Source: Enterococcus hulanensis (GTDB taxonomy: Bacteria > Bacillota > Bacilli > Lactobacillales > Enterococcaceae). Taken from it: a stretch of 64,000 bases of DNA. Positions 10,190 to 18,708 of the stretch are shown here, piece after piece. Numbering within the stretch: the stretch's first letter is position 1; each line of letters opens with the position of its first letter. The DNA is taken from NCBI RefSeq assembly GCF_005405485.1, contig NZ_BJED01000009.1:62001-126000 (forward strand). The letters are read 5' to 3'. Below the pieces are notes generated by a model. That model had not been told where the DNA came from, did not search any database, and saw nothing but the letters and a program-made list of their open reading frames with translations. Both the position numbers and the translations under genes were made by a program.

Positions 10190-10938
10190 TGACTGTTGAT
10201 TTTACTGGTAAAGTTGTTTTTGTCACGGGAGCGGCTTCGGGGATTGGAGCGGCTCAAGCGCAGGCCTTTTTAGCTAATGGTGCCCGTGTTTTCGCTTTTG
10301 ATAAGCAAAAACAACTTTTAGAGGAGCTGCAAAGAAACTTTCCTGAACAGCTGGCTTATTTCATTGGCGATGTCCGTGATAAAAAAAGCTTGCAGGAGGC
10401 GCGACAAGAATGTCATGAGCTTTTCGGAACAGTCGATATCTTACTAAATACTGCCGGGGTGCTGGATGACTATCTGCCGCTGCATGAAACCGAGGAAGAG
10501 TTGTGGGATCGCATTTGGGAGACCAATGTAAAAAGTATGTTCACATTGACAAAATTATTGTTGCCGGAGCTTTTAGCTAATCGAGGAACAGTTATCAATA
10601 TGGCTTCGATCGCCGGACTTGTCGCTGGCGGCGGCGGAATCGCCTATACTACTAGCAAACACGCCATTGTTGGCTTCACCAAGCAATTGGCTTTAGACTA
10701 TGCGGCCAAAGAACTCCATGTCAACGCCATCGCGCCTGGAGCAATCAATACGCCTATGAACCAAGCGGACTTTGCTGGCGACGGTCAGATGGCTAAATGG
10801 GTAGCAGAAGAAACGCCTGTTAAACGTTGGGCTGATCCACAGGAAGTAGCCTACGCCACCTTGTTCTTAGCCAGTGATGAGGCACGGTACATGCAGGGAA
10901 ATATTTTACCAATCGATGGCGGCTGGCTTTTGAAATAA
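10186..10938 (+). CDS. SDR family oxidoreductase
   Basis: Short-chain dehydrogenase/reductase of 250 residues. The nucleotide motif TGAASGIGAAQA is near residue 15, the structural NTAGVLD near residue 87, catalytic Ser in MASIAGLVAGGG near residue 140, and YTTSK (Tyr-Lys pair) near residue 154. The end MQGNILPIDGGWLL is typical of FabG-like members. The substrate is unknown; a FabG role in fatty-acid synthesis is unlikely because no fab genes surround it. Two ATG codons are adjacent (10186 and 10189) and the first overlaps the upstream stop codon. It forms a two-gene operon with the DUF2829 gene. Confidence 0.9.
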   Translation: MMTVDFTGKVVFVTGAASGIGAAQAQAFLANGARVFAFDKQKQLLEELQRNFPEQLAYFIGDVRDKKSLQEARQECHELFGTVDILLNTAGVLDDYLPLHETEEELWDRIWETNVKSMFTLTKLLLPELLANRGTVINMASIAGLVAGGGGIAYTTSKHAIVGFTKQLALDYAAKELHVNAIAPGAINTPMNQADFAGDGQMAKWVAEETPVKRWADPQEVAYATLFLASDEARYMQGNILPIDGGWLLK

Positions 10939-10985
10939 CTTGCAATTTTTGTGAAATCATCTAAGATAAATGATAGCGATAATTT

Positions 10986-11050
10986 CGCACTGCGGCACTT
11001 CAATCCTTTGGTCGCAGTTATTAACGAGACACTGTCTTGTAAAGGAGCTA
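10986..11050 (+). ncRNA. Class II preQ1 riboswitch (COG4708 type)
   Basis: Structure read directly from the sequence. Stem P2 is ACTGCG (10989-10994) with CGCAGT (11013-11018). Its loop carries TCCTTT (11004-11009), which can pair with AAAGGA (11041-11046), making the pseudoknot P3. A small hairpin AGAC-act-GTCT (11027-11037) sits between, as P4. The P3 partner is the ribosome-binding site of queT, so ligand binding should hide it. The order stem, loop-to-Shine-Dalgarno pairing and P4 is that of the known preQ1-II fold, and the downstream gene is the classical COG4708 target. Confidence 0.85.
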
Positions 11051-11055
11051 AAAAA

Positions 11056-11562
11056 ATGAATCTTGAAAAAAGTTCAGCGCAACGCTGGACCACCACCGAC
11101 ACGGCAAAAATGGCCGTAGTGACCGGACTATATGTTGCTGTCACCATTGTTTTATCCATCATTAGTTTTGGCGCGATCCAACTCCGCATTGCGGAAATGT
11201 TCAACTACATGCCTCTTTTTAACAAACGCTACACTATCGCGGTGACGCTGGGCGTTGCAATCGCCAATCTAGCCTCGCCACTTGGTATCGTGGATGTCCT
11301 ATTAGGCAGTATTTCTACCTTGATCGTTTTATTGATCTGTCGAGTCGCAACTAAAAAAATTAAGAGCCTTAAGAAAAAAATGATCATCACTGCATTGATT
11401 TTTGCCTTTTCGATGTTTACGGTTGCTGGTCAACTGAGCTTTTTCTATCAAGCTCCCTTTTTCTTCAATTGGCTGATCATCGGCTTAGGCGAACTGCTTT
11501 CTATGTCGCTAGGCGGTGTGTTGATCTACTTGATAAATAAACGAATTGATTTAACAAAATAA
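11056..11562 (+). CDS. queT: QueT family queuosine-precursor transporter
   Basis: Membrane protein of 168 residues in the QueT family (COG4708), the substrate-binding S component of an energy-coupling-factor transporter that imports a queuosine precursor such as preQ1. About five hydrophobic segments are visible. The family-typical stretch IQLRIAEMFNYMPLFNKRYT occurs in the first third. I placed the start at the ATG at 11056, nine bases after AAAGGAG. An upstream in-frame extension would cross the riboswitch and is not real. No ECF ATPase or queuosine synthesis genes are in the window, so the energising module must be elsewhere. Confidence 0.9.
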   Translation: MNLEKSSAQRWTTTDTAKMAVVTGLYVAVTIVLSIISFGAIQLRIAEMFNYMPLFNKRYTIAVTLGVAIANLASPLGIVDVLLGSISTLIVLLICRVATKKIKSLKKKMIITALIFAFSMFTVAGQLSFFYQAPFFFNWLIIGLGELLSMSLGGVLIYLINKRIDLTK

Positions 11563-11588
11563 ACGCGTGAGCAAATTTGCTCACGCGT
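11563..11588. terminator. Bidirectional terminator between queT and treC
   Basis: A perfect 26-base palindrome with half-site ACGCGTGAGCAAA, flanked by A-rich and T-rich sequence, between two convergent genes. Confidence 0.9.
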
Positions 11589-11593
11589 ATTTT

Positions 11594-13216
11594 TTAACGA
11601 TAAACAGCAATTGATTGATAAGGCTTCAATGTGAAATCTTGATTGAGTTCTTCATTATCATAATTAGAGATCAAGACCTCGCCTTTTTGAAATTCTGCTG
11701 GTAACTCGATCGTCGTTTCTTTAGCGAAAAAGTTATTAAGGACCAGCAGACTATGCCCTTCAAAACGGCGAATATAGCCATAAATTTGTGGGTGATCCGG
11801 TAAAAACACTTCATAGCTGCCTTCAGCGATTACTGGGTACTCTTTACGCAGCTGGATCAATTTTTGATAGTAGTTGAATACCGAACCTTCTTGCAATTCT
11901 TTTGCTACGTTGATTTCGTTTGCTGACTTTCCTACTGCCAACCACGGTGCAACATCTGAAAAGCCGTTGTACTCTCCACTATCCCACTGCATCGGTGTGC
12001 GAGAATTGTCCCGTGATTTCGCTTTGACGATCTCAAAAGCCTCTTGCTCAGTTTTTCCTGCAAGCAGTAATTCTTGATAAGCATTTAAACTTTCCACATC
12101 AACATATCTTTCCATGGAATCAAAATCTGGATCGACCATCCCGATTTCTTCTCCCATATAAATGTAAGGTGTTCCGCGATTCAAGTGGATCGCACTCGCT
12201 AACATTTTAGCCCCCGCTACTCGATAGTTATCCACATCGACAAATCGATTCAAGGCCCGCGGCTGATCGTGATTATTCCAGAAAAGTGCATTCCAGCCGC
12301 TTTCTTCACTCATCTGCGTTCCCCAAGTATGAAACAATTCTTTTAATCGTGCAAAATCAAAGGGCATCTGCGTCCATTTTTTTCCATCTTCATAATCAAC
12401 TTTTAAATGATGGAAATTGAACGTCATATTTAGTTCTTCCCGTTCAGGCTTGGTATATAAAATACAATTTTCCACCGAGGTAAAACTCATTTCGCCAACT
12501 GTAATGATTTCAGCCTCTTTGCCAAAGGTTGCTTGGTTCATCATGTGGATATAATCATGAGTAATGGGACGATCCGTATAAGCTGGTTTGCCGTCATTTT
12601 CAGCGCAATCATTCAAAACCTCATCCTTGCCGATCAAGTTGATCACGTCAAAACGGAATCCCTTTACCCCCTTGTCCATCCAAAAGCGCAGGACTTCAAA
12701 TAATTCTTCCCGTACTTCTGGGTTGCGCCAATTTAAATCGGCCTGCGTTTTATCAAACAAATGCAAATAGTATTTATCCGTATCACCAAAGGGGGCCCAG
12801 GCGTTTCCACCGAATTTTGAGACCCAATCTGTCGGCTCGTCGCGTAAAATAAAGTAATCTTGATATTTTTTATCACCAGCTAATGCCTTTTGAAACCATT
12901 CATGGTTCGTCGAGACATGGTTGAAAACCATATCCAGCATGATTTCAATCCCATGCTCTTTTGCGGTTGCCATTAGATTTTCAAAATCAGTCATTGTCCC
13001 AAACATGGGATTAATCGCCGTGTAATTGGCAACATCATACCCATTATCATTTTGCGGACTCGGATAGATTGGACTTAACCAAATCATATCAACACCTAGT
13101 CGTTTCAAGTAAGGGATTTTTTGCTTGATCCCCGGCAAATCTCCAATGCCATCTTGATTTGTATCTAAAAACGATTTGGGATAAATTTGATAGATTACTT
13201 TCTCTTTAAAACTCAT
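11594..13216 (-). CDS. treC: Trehalose-6-phosphate hydrolase
   Basis: GH13 enzyme (540 residues) that splits cytoplasmic trehalose 6-phosphate into glucose and glucose 6-phosphate. The N-terminal KVIYQIYPKSFLDTNQDGIG is characteristic. Catalytic residues are visible: nucleophile Asp in GFRFDVINLIG near residue 200, acid/base Glu in TVGEMSF near residue 253, and the third Asp in WNNHDQPRALNR near residue 325. I chose ATG at 13216, five bases after GGAGG; a TTG at 13228 lies within that ribosome site. Its position right after treP separates it from other oligo-1,6-glucosidases. It ends at a bidirectional terminator. Confidence 0.94.
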   Translation of the reverse strand: MSFKEKVIYQIYPKSFLDTNQDGIGDLPGIKQKIPYLKRLGVDMIWLSPIYPSPQNDNGYDVANYTAINPMFGTMTDFENLMATAKEHGIEIMLDMVFNHVSTNHEWFQKALAGDKKYQDYFILRDEPTDWVSKFGGNAWAPFGDTDKYYLHLFDKTQADLNWRNPEVREELFEVLRFWMDKGVKGFRFDVINLIGKDEVLNDCAENDGKPAYTDRPITHDYIHMMNQATFGKEAEIITVGEMSFTSVENCILYTKPEREELNMTFNFHHLKVDYEDGKKWTQMPFDFARLKELFHTWGTQMSEESGWNALFWNNHDQPRALNRFVDVDNYRVAGAKMLASAIHLNRGTPYIYMGEEIGMVDPDFDSMERYVDVESLNAYQELLLAGKTEQEAFEIVKAKSRDNSRTPMQWDSGEYNGFSDVAPWLAVGKSANEINVAKELQEGSVFNYYQKLIQLRKEYPVIAEGSYEVFLPDHPQIYGYIRRFEGHSLLVLNNFFAKETTIELPAEFQKGEVLISNYDNEELNQDFTLKPYQSIAVYR

Positions 13217-13231
13217 GATGTCCTCCAACTT

Positions 13232-15178
13232 CTATAATTCTGTTGCCAATAATATTTTCTCTGCGCTCGTCACAGGTGCCTCATCAATCAATGGGTCTAC
13301 TTGAAAATCAGTCGAGTTTGTCACAATGATTGGCGTTTGAACTTCATATCCTTCCGCCTTGATCGCCTCAACATCAAATTCCATCAACAGCTGACCCTTT
13401 TTGACGCTGTCGCCTTGCTCTACATGACTAGTAAAATGCTTGCCGTCTAATTGTACTGTATCGATCCCGATATGGATCAATACCTCAGTCCCTTCTGTGC
13501 TGACTAAGCCGATCGCATGTTTGGTTGGGAATAATAAACTGATTTGACCATCAAATGGTGCGACCAATTTCCCTTCGCTTGGATCAATCACGACCCCTTG
13601 TCCCATCATTCCTTCAGCAAAAACTGGATCTTTGGCACTGCTTAATGGATGCAGCATGCCTGCGATCGGTGCAAATAATTCAACAACCGAACCAGCTTTT
13701 TTAGCAACTTCATTGTCTAAAGATGGAACATTTCCTTCTTCGATCCGATCGATTTTATTGAATAATCCGATGCGACGGAAAGTCAATGTTAATACAAACG
13801 GCACGGCGATCGCAATAACCATAGCGATGATAAAGATCACATAGTCTTGCGGACGAATGGCTAAAATCCCTGGTAATCCACCGACACCAATTGACAATGC
13901 ACGAACTTTAAACAAGGTAACGAATAATCCGGCAATCCCGCTGCCGATCATAGCTGCAATAAACGGATAGGTGTATTTCAAGTTAATCCCGAACATCGCC
14001 GGTTCTGTAACCCCTAACCATGAAGAGATAACAGATGGGATGGACACTTGTTCTTCTTTTTTATTGCCGCGATGAGCGAATACTACTGCCAAAACAGCCG
14101 CCCCTTGAGCAATATTTGATAAGCAGATCATTGGCCATAAGTTCGTTGAACCAAAGTCGGCAATCAATTGGGAATCGATCGCTAATGTCGTATGATGCAG
14201 ACCAGTAATAACCAGCGGTGAATACAGTGCTCCGAAGATACCGCCGAACAACCAGCTGAAGCTAGAAGTCAGACCAGCATTTACGACCGCTGAAATCGCT
14301 GTTCCGATTTTCCAACCAATTGGCCCTAAAATAATATGGGCTGCCAAAATCGTTGGTAGTAAAGAGAAGAATGGAACGAAAATCATTGATACTGCTTCTG
14401 GGATACGTTTACGGAAGAAACGTTCTAGATAAACCAGTAAGAAACCTGCCAGCATCGCTGGAATAACTTGGGCTTGATAACCAATTTTATCAACAGTGAA
14501 GAAGCCAAAGTCCCATGTCCAGTTCTTTGCAATTTCTGCAGCGGTTGTTCCGTTTACTGCGTAAGCATTTAGTAACTGCGGTGAAACCAATGTGATACCT
14601 AGGACGATCCCTAAAATTTCAGTAGCACCCATCTTACGGGCGATACTCCAAGTAATACCAACTGGTAAGAAGTGGAAGATCGCTTCACCCGGCAGCCATA
14701 AGAAACCATTGACGCCATTCCAAAAAGTTGAAGCTTCCACGATTGTTTGACCATTTAGCCAGCCCATTGGCACAGCTTCTAAAATATTACGGAACCCTAA
14801 AATCAAACCGCCGACAATAATTGCTGGTAATAACGGGGTAAAAATTTCTGCTAAAACAGTAATGGCGCGTTGGACTGGATTCTGATTTTGTTTGGCCGCA
14901 GATTTCGCCGCCTCTTTAGAAACACCTTCTACTCCTGAAATCTTAGCAAACTCATTATAAAAAACTGCTACATCATTTCCGATAATTACTTGAAACTGTC
15001 CTGCATTTGTAAACATGCCTTTGACACTAGGAATGTCCTCGATACGCTCTTCATCCGCTTTTTTCGGATCATTTAGCACAAAGCGCATCCGTGTTGCACA
15101 GTGAGTAACCGCGGAAATGTTTTTCTTACCGCCAATGGCTGCCAGCAGGTCCTTTGTATCCTTTTCATATTTTCCCAT
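13232..15178 (-). CDS. treP: PTS trehalose transporter subunit EIIBCA
   Basis: Membrane permease that imports trehalose and phosphorylates it to trehalose 6-phosphate. The 648-residue chain has three parts: an EIIB domain with phospho-acceptor Cys27 in THCATRMRF; an EIIC membrane domain (about residues 105-470, ten or so segments); and a fused glucose-type EIIA domain at the C terminus with the active His in VLIHIGIDTVQLDG. Because EIIA is attached, no separate EIIA-Glc is needed. It is 15 bases upstream of treC, under the promoter at 15236-15264, and divergent from treR. Confidence 0.93.
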   Translation of the reverse strand: MGKYEKDTKDLLAAIGGKKNISAVTHCATRMRFVLNDPKKADEERIEDIPSVKGMFTNAGQFQVIIGNDVAVFYNEFAKISGVEGVSKEAAKSAAKQNQNPVQRAITVLAEIFTPLLPAIIVGGLILGFRNILEAVPMGWLNGQTIVEASTFWNGVNGFLWLPGEAIFHFLPVGITWSIARKMGATEILGIVLGITLVSPQLLNAYAVNGTTAAEIAKNWTWDFGFFTVDKIGYQAQVIPAMLAGFLLVYLERFFRKRIPEAVSMIFVPFFSLLPTILAAHIILGPIGWKIGTAISAVVNAGLTSSFSWLFGGIFGALYSPLVITGLHHTTLAIDSQLIADFGSTNLWPMICLSNIAQGAAVLAVVFAHRGNKKEEQVSIPSVISSWLGVTEPAMFGINLKYTYPFIAAMIGSGIAGLFVTLFKVRALSIGVGGLPGILAIRPQDYVIFIIAMVIAIAVPFVLTLTFRRIGLFNKIDRIEEGNVPSLDNEVAKKAGSVVELFAPIAGMLHPLSSAKDPVFAEGMMGQGVVIDPSEGKLVAPFDGQISLLFPTKHAIGLVSTEGTEVLIHIGIDTVQLDGKHFTSHVEQGDSVKKGQLLMEFDVEAIKAEGYEVQTPIIVTNSTDFQVDPLIDEAPVTSAEKILLATEL

Positions 15179-15204
15179 CGTTTTTTCCCTCCGAATAATT
15201 TTTA

Positions 15205-15220
15205 ACTTGTATGGATAAGT
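15205..15220. promoter_or_regulatory. Probable TreR operator before treP
   Basis: Imperfect palindrome ACTTGTATGGATAAGT just downstream of the treP -10 element. A near-identical palindrome occurs at 15479-15494 at the treR promoter. Their reverse-complement match (ACTT, RT..., AAGT) indicates one binding protein, most simply TreR. Confidence 0.65.
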
Positions 15221-15235
15221 TCAGCTGATACTTTT

Positions 15236-15273
15236 ACTATAGTTGGTTTAAGCTTTTTTGTAAATCGCTTACA
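15236..15273 (-). promoter_or_regulatory. treP promoter with overlapping cre-like site
   Basis: Minus-strand -35 TTTACA (15259-15264), 17-base spacer, -10 TATAGT (15236-15241). The cre-like inverted repeat TGTAAATCGCTTACA (15259-15273, plus-strand reading) covers the -35 box. This fits CcpA repression of trehalose use. Confidence 0.65.
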
Positions 15274-15434
15274 TTCATGGCAGATTATCATTTATTAGAG
15301 AATTCTCATTTTAATTCAAGATAACGGATTTTATTAAGGATTTATCAGTCTTATTGTTACCTACAGGTGGGGAAGAAACCAAACAAGTCCTAGCAAAAAT
15401 AAAAATTTACTCATTTTTATTTTTACTATCTGTC

Positions 15435-15494
15435 AGAAAGCGTTTTACTTGTAGTTTTTTTCTTTGTATAATGAAATTACTTATACGGACAAGT
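15435..15494 (+). promoter_or_regulatory. treR promoter with cre-like site and TreR operator
   Basis: The -35 TTTACT (15444-15449), 17-base spacer and -10 TATAAT (15467-15472) form a good promoter. A partial cre match AGAAAGCGTTTTAC (15435-15448) overlaps the -35. The palindrome ACTTATACGGACAAGT (15479-15494) sits at the expected start point, so autoregulation is likely. Confidence 0.65.
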
Positions 15495-15571
15495 CGAGAT
15501 ATCATTCTGGACAGGATTTTTTGTGCTAACCAGCCAGTCTGGAAATAGAAAAAATGAAGAAGGTGGACAGT

Positions 15572-16294
15572 TTGAAAAACTATGAAGTGATCTATCAAGC
15601 AATCGAACGCGGAATTTTAAAAGGTGTCTATGAAGCGGGCTCTTATCTGCCTAGCGAAAATAAGCTGCGGCAAACGTATCATGTCTCGCGTGATACGATT
15701 CGTAAAGCCCTATCGCTTTTAATGGCGAATGGTTACATTCAAAAAATTCAAGGCAAGGGGTCGCTGGTATTAAAGCGGGAGCAGTTGCGTTTTCCTGTTT
15801 CTGGCTTGACTAGTTACAAGGAACTGCAAAATTCCTACGGCTACGACAGCAGCACCGAGGTCGTCAGTCTAAAAAAAATTGTGATCGATGAGAAAATGAC
15901 TCGTGTTACTGGCTTTGAAGCGGGAGTTGTTTGTTGGGAATTGATTCGCACGCGTGCGATCGATCAGAAAAAAGTAATTCTCGATAAGGATATACTGCTG
16001 ACATCAACTATTCCCGAGCTGGATACTGAAATAGCCAAAGATTCGATCTATCGCTATTTTGAAAACCAATTGGGATTGAACATCGCTTTTGCAGAAAAAG
16101 AAATCACGATCGACGCATTGACTGACGAGGATCGTGATTTATTAGACTTAAATCAGCATGATATCAATATCGTTTCAGTAAAAAGTCGAGTCTTCACCAG
16201 TGATGCTCGTCAATTTCAATATACCGAGAGCCGCCATCAGGTCGATAAATTTCGCTTTTTCGATTTTGCCCGGCGCCACCCTTCTACTATGTAG
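15572..16294 (+). CDS. treR: Trehalose operon repressor, GntR family
   Basis: Regulator of 240 residues with an N-terminal GntR winged helix (LPSENKLRQTYHVSRDTIRK near residue 28) and a C-terminal UTRA ligand-binding domain (about residues 80-230), which in TreR proteins binds trehalose 6-phosphate. Its position, divergent from treP-treC with two matching palindromes between, supports TreR. I chose the TTG at 15572, because GAAGGTGG lies five bases upstream; the ATG at 15554 has no ribosome site. It ends at a terminator shared with ccpA. Confidence 0.88.
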   Translation: MKNYEVIYQAIERGILKGVYEAGSYLPSENKLRQTYHVSRDTIRKALSLLMANGYIQKIQGKGSLVLKREQLRFPVSGLTSYKELQNSYGYDSSTEVVSLKKIVIDEKMTRVTGFEAGVVCWELIRTRAIDQKKVILDKDILLTSTIPELDTEIAKDSIYRYFENQLGLNIAFAEKEITIDALTDEDRDLLDLNQHDINIVSVKSRVFTSDARQFQYTESRHQVDKFRFFDFARRHPSTM

Positions 16295-16321
16295 TGATCT
16301 TATGAGATAAATTACTAAATG

Positions 16322-16355
16322 AAAAGACTGTGCTGATTTTTTCAGCACAGTCTTT
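16322..16355. terminator. Bidirectional terminator between treR and ccpA
   Basis: Perfect arms AAAGACTGTGCTGA and TCAGCACAGTCTTT around a T6 loop, between convergent genes. Confidence 0.9.
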
Positions 16356-16361
16356 CTTGAA

Positions 16362-17366
16362 TTATTGTTTGGTTGAACCTTTTTCGAAGATACCGTGTGG
16401 CAATTCGATCGTTTTTTGTTCAATGTCTTCTTTGTTCATCATTTTTGTTAATAGACGCATTGCTACTGCACCGATATCATATAACGGTTGGGTCACACTG
16501 CTTAGGCGTGGACGAGCCACATCTGTTAACAATGAATCATTGCTTGTGATGATTTCAAAGTCTTCAGGAACTTTCACACCTTTATCGATCAAACCATCTA
16601 ACAAACCAATCGCCAACTCATCGTCAGTGACGTAAGCAGCTGTTGCGCCGCTGTTTAAGATACGGTCAGTCAAAGCCAAACCTTCTTTAAAATTATAAGG
16701 GGCTTCAAAAATCAAGCCTTCATTATAATCTAAGCCATTGTCAGCTAAGGCTTCTTTATAACCGCCCATCCGAGCTTGTCCATTGATTGCATCGATCAAC
16801 GCGCCGCTGATGAAAGCAATTTTCTTATTGCCGTGTTTGGCTAATAAGTCGATAGACTCTTTCGTAGCTGCTGCATAATCAATGTTTACACTGCCGACTT
16901 GTTCATCTGGATCAATTGAACCAGCTAAAACGATCGGTGTTTTTGAACGTGAAAATTCTGCACGGATTTCATCAGTAATGCGATGACCCATGAAAATCAC
17001 ACCGTCTACTTGTTTTGCTAACAAGTTGTTCAGTACGTTCACTTCTTTTTGCGCTTCTCCATCTGAGTTAGCTAAAATAATATTGTATTTGTACATTGTG
17101 GCGATATCATCGATCCCGCGTGCTAATGACGCGAAAAACATATTGCTGACATCAGGGATGATTACACCGACTGTTGTCGTTTTCTTGCTTGCTAGTCCTC
17201 GTGCGACAGCATTTGGACGATAATCTAGACGTTCAATAACTTCTAACACCTTTTTACGTGTTGTTGGTTTTACATTTGGGTTGCCGTTGACCACACGAGA
17301 AACGGTTGCCATTGAAACATTGGCTTCGCGGGCAACATCATAAATCGTAATTGTTTGCTTTTCCAT
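16362..17366 (-). CDS. ccpA: Catabolite control protein A
   Basis: LacI-family master regulator (334 residues) of carbon catabolite repression. With HPr phosphorylated on Ser46 as co-repressor it binds cre sites. The N-terminal helix-turn-helix TIYDVAREANVSMATVSRVV is at residues 7-26. The hinge PNAVARGLASKKTTTVGVII follows near residue 52, then the periplasmic-binding-like core. Its length and divergent arrangement with pepQ are standard in lactic acid bacteria. hprK, which makes the co-repressor, is 8 kb away in this window. The ribosome site AAAGGAG precedes the ATG. Confidence 0.96.
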   Translation of the reverse strand: MEKQTITIYDVAREANVSMATVSRVVNGNPNVKPTTRKKVLEVIERLDYRPNAVARGLASKKTTTVGVIIPDVSNMFFASLARGIDDIATMYKYNIILANSDGEAQKEVNVLNNLLAKQVDGVIFMGHRITDEIRAEFSRSKTPIVLAGSIDPDEQVGSVNIDYAAATKESIDLLAKHGNKKIAFISGALIDAINGQARMGGYKEALADNGLDYNEGLIFEAPYNFKEGLALTDRILNSGATAAYVTDDELAIGLLDGLIDKGVKVPEDFEIITSNDSLLTDVARPRLSSVTQPLYDIGAVAMRLLTKMMNKEDIEQKTIELPHGIFEKGSTKQ

Positions 17367-17419
17367 GGATATGCTCCTTTGATTTTGTTTTCAGAAAATA
17401 TCATTTACATTTCTAAAAG

Positions 17420-17463
17420 ATAATAGCACGTTGTTTCACTGATTGCAACCGTTTTACACATTT
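17420..17463 (-). promoter_or_regulatory. ccpA promoter with possible autoregulatory cre
   Basis: Minus-strand -35 TTGCAA (17443-17448), 17-base spacer, -10 TATTAT (17420-17425). A degenerate cre-like repeat TGTAAAACGGTTGCA (minus-strand reading) overlaps the -35, so CcpA may act on its own promoter (inference). Confidence 0.6.
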
Positions 17464-17476
17464 TTCCTTAAAATTG

Positions 17477-17528
17477 TGTAAGCGTTTTATAAGAATCGTT
17501 TTTCAATAAATTTTATTAGTGTTACAAT
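17477..17528 (+). promoter_or_regulatory. cre-like site and pepQ promoter
   Basis: TGTAAGCGTTTTAT (17477-17490) matches the cre consensus except at its last two positions. It lies just upstream of a weak -35 TTTCAA (17501-17506), a 16-base spacer and -10 TACAAT (17523-17528). Confidence 0.55.
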
Positions 17529-17561
17529 CAATATAACGCCAAAAGAAAGAAGGATGCTTTA

Positions 17562-18662
17562 ATGAACCAAGAAAAAGTTTTAGAACTACGCAAATGGATG
17601 CAAAAAAATGATGTAGATTTGGCTTATGTCTCTGATGCGAGCCACATCGGTTACTTCTCCGGATTTGATAGTAATCCGATGGAACGTGTATTAGCATTGT
17701 TCATTCCGCTTGAAAAGGAACCATTTTTATTTGCCCCTGGCTTAGAAGTCGAAGATGCAAAAGCCAGCAGTTTTGAATATGATGTGGTGGGCTACTTAGA
17801 CAGCCAAGATCCATTTACCATCATCGTAGAAGAAATCAAAAAACGCTACGGTTCGCCTAAAAAAATCGCGTTAGAAAAAAATCAATTAGTATTGGATCGT
17901 TATTTACGTTTAAGCGACGCCTTTCCAGCTGCTGATTTTTCAGCTGACTTAACTCCGCTAGTTCAAGAATTGCAACTATATAAAACCGAAGAAGAATGCC
18001 AACGTTTGATCGAAGCAGGCTCTACCGCTGATTTAGCCTTTGAAATTGGGTTTAGACATGTGAAGCCAGGTGTCACCGAAGAAGAGATCGTCGCTGAGAT
18101 CGAATATGAATTAAAGAAAAAAGGCATTAAACAAATGTCCTTCCCTACCGAAGTCTTGGCTGGACCAAACGCTGCCAGCCCCCACGGCACCCCAGGGAAA
18201 AATACCTGTAAAGAAAACGAACTTGTTTTGTTTGACCTTGGCACGATCGTTAACGGCTATTGCAGTGATGCGACTCGAACAGTTGCTTGCGGCAAACCAA
18301 CTGATCACCAAAAGGATATTTACAATATCGTATTAGACGCTCATATGGCAGCGCTAGAGGCTGTGAAACCTGGTGTGACTTGCGGTCAACTAGATAAACT
18401 GGCCCGTGATGTTATTGAGAGCCACGGCTATGGTGAATACTTCAACCATCGTTTAGGGCATGGTATCGGAACAACGATCCACGAATTCCCGCAAATCGTC
18501 GGCGGAAATGATCTGGAAGTGAAAGAAGGCATGTGCTTCTCGATCGAACCAGGTATTTACTTGCCAAATGATGTCGGTGTTCGAATCGAAGACTGCTTGT
18601 TTGTAACTAAAGACGGCTGCATTCCATTCACTAAGACTTCAAAAGAATTAACCATCTTATAG
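17562..18662 (+). CDS. pepQ: Xaa-Pro dipeptidase
   Basis: Cytoplasmic metallopeptidase (366 residues) of the M24 family that cleaves dipeptides ending in proline. An N-terminal creatinase-like domain (about residues 1-130) is followed by the pita-bread catalytic domain. Metal ligands are visible: Asp in VLFDLGTIVNGYCSDATRT near residue 225, His in HRLGHGIGTTIHE near residue 301, Glu in FSIEPGIYLP near residue 327, and Glu in VRIEDCLF near residue 345. It is transcribed divergently from ccpA, the classical lactic-acid-bacterial arrangement, and ends at a bidirectional terminator. Confidence 0.95.
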   Translation: MNQEKVLELRKWMQKNDVDLAYVSDASHIGYFSGFDSNPMERVLALFIPLEKEPFLFAPGLEVEDAKASSFEYDVVGYLDSQDPFTIIVEEIKKRYGSPKKIALEKNQLVLDRYLRLSDAFPAADFSADLTPLVQELQLYKTEEECQRLIEAGSTADLAFEIGFRHVKPGVTEEEIVAEIEYELKKKGIKQMSFPTEVLAGPNAASPHGTPGKNTCKENELVLFDLGTIVNGYCSDATRTVACGKPTDHQKDIYNIVLDAHMAALEAVKPGVTCGQLDKLARDVIESHGYGEYFNHRLGHGIGTTIHEFPQIVGGNDLEVKEGMCFSIEPGIYLPNDVGVRIEDCLFVTKDGCIPFTKTSKELTIL

Positions 18663-18670
18663 AAGACAAA

Positions 18671-18704
18671 AGGAACATCGATCAAAAAAATGATCGGTGT
18701 TCCT
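18671..18704. terminator. Bidirectional terminator after pepQ
   Basis: Arms AGGAACATCGATCA and TGATCGGTGTTCCT with a short A-rich loop and T7 on the plus side. The minus-strand neighbour's stop codon lies just to the right. Confidence 0.9.
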
Positions 18705-18708
18705 TTTT

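Noticed and set aside
10951-11055. 35-residue N-terminal extension of QueT
   Set aside because: It crosses the riboswitch and the ribosome-binding site. The ATG at 11056 is the supported start.
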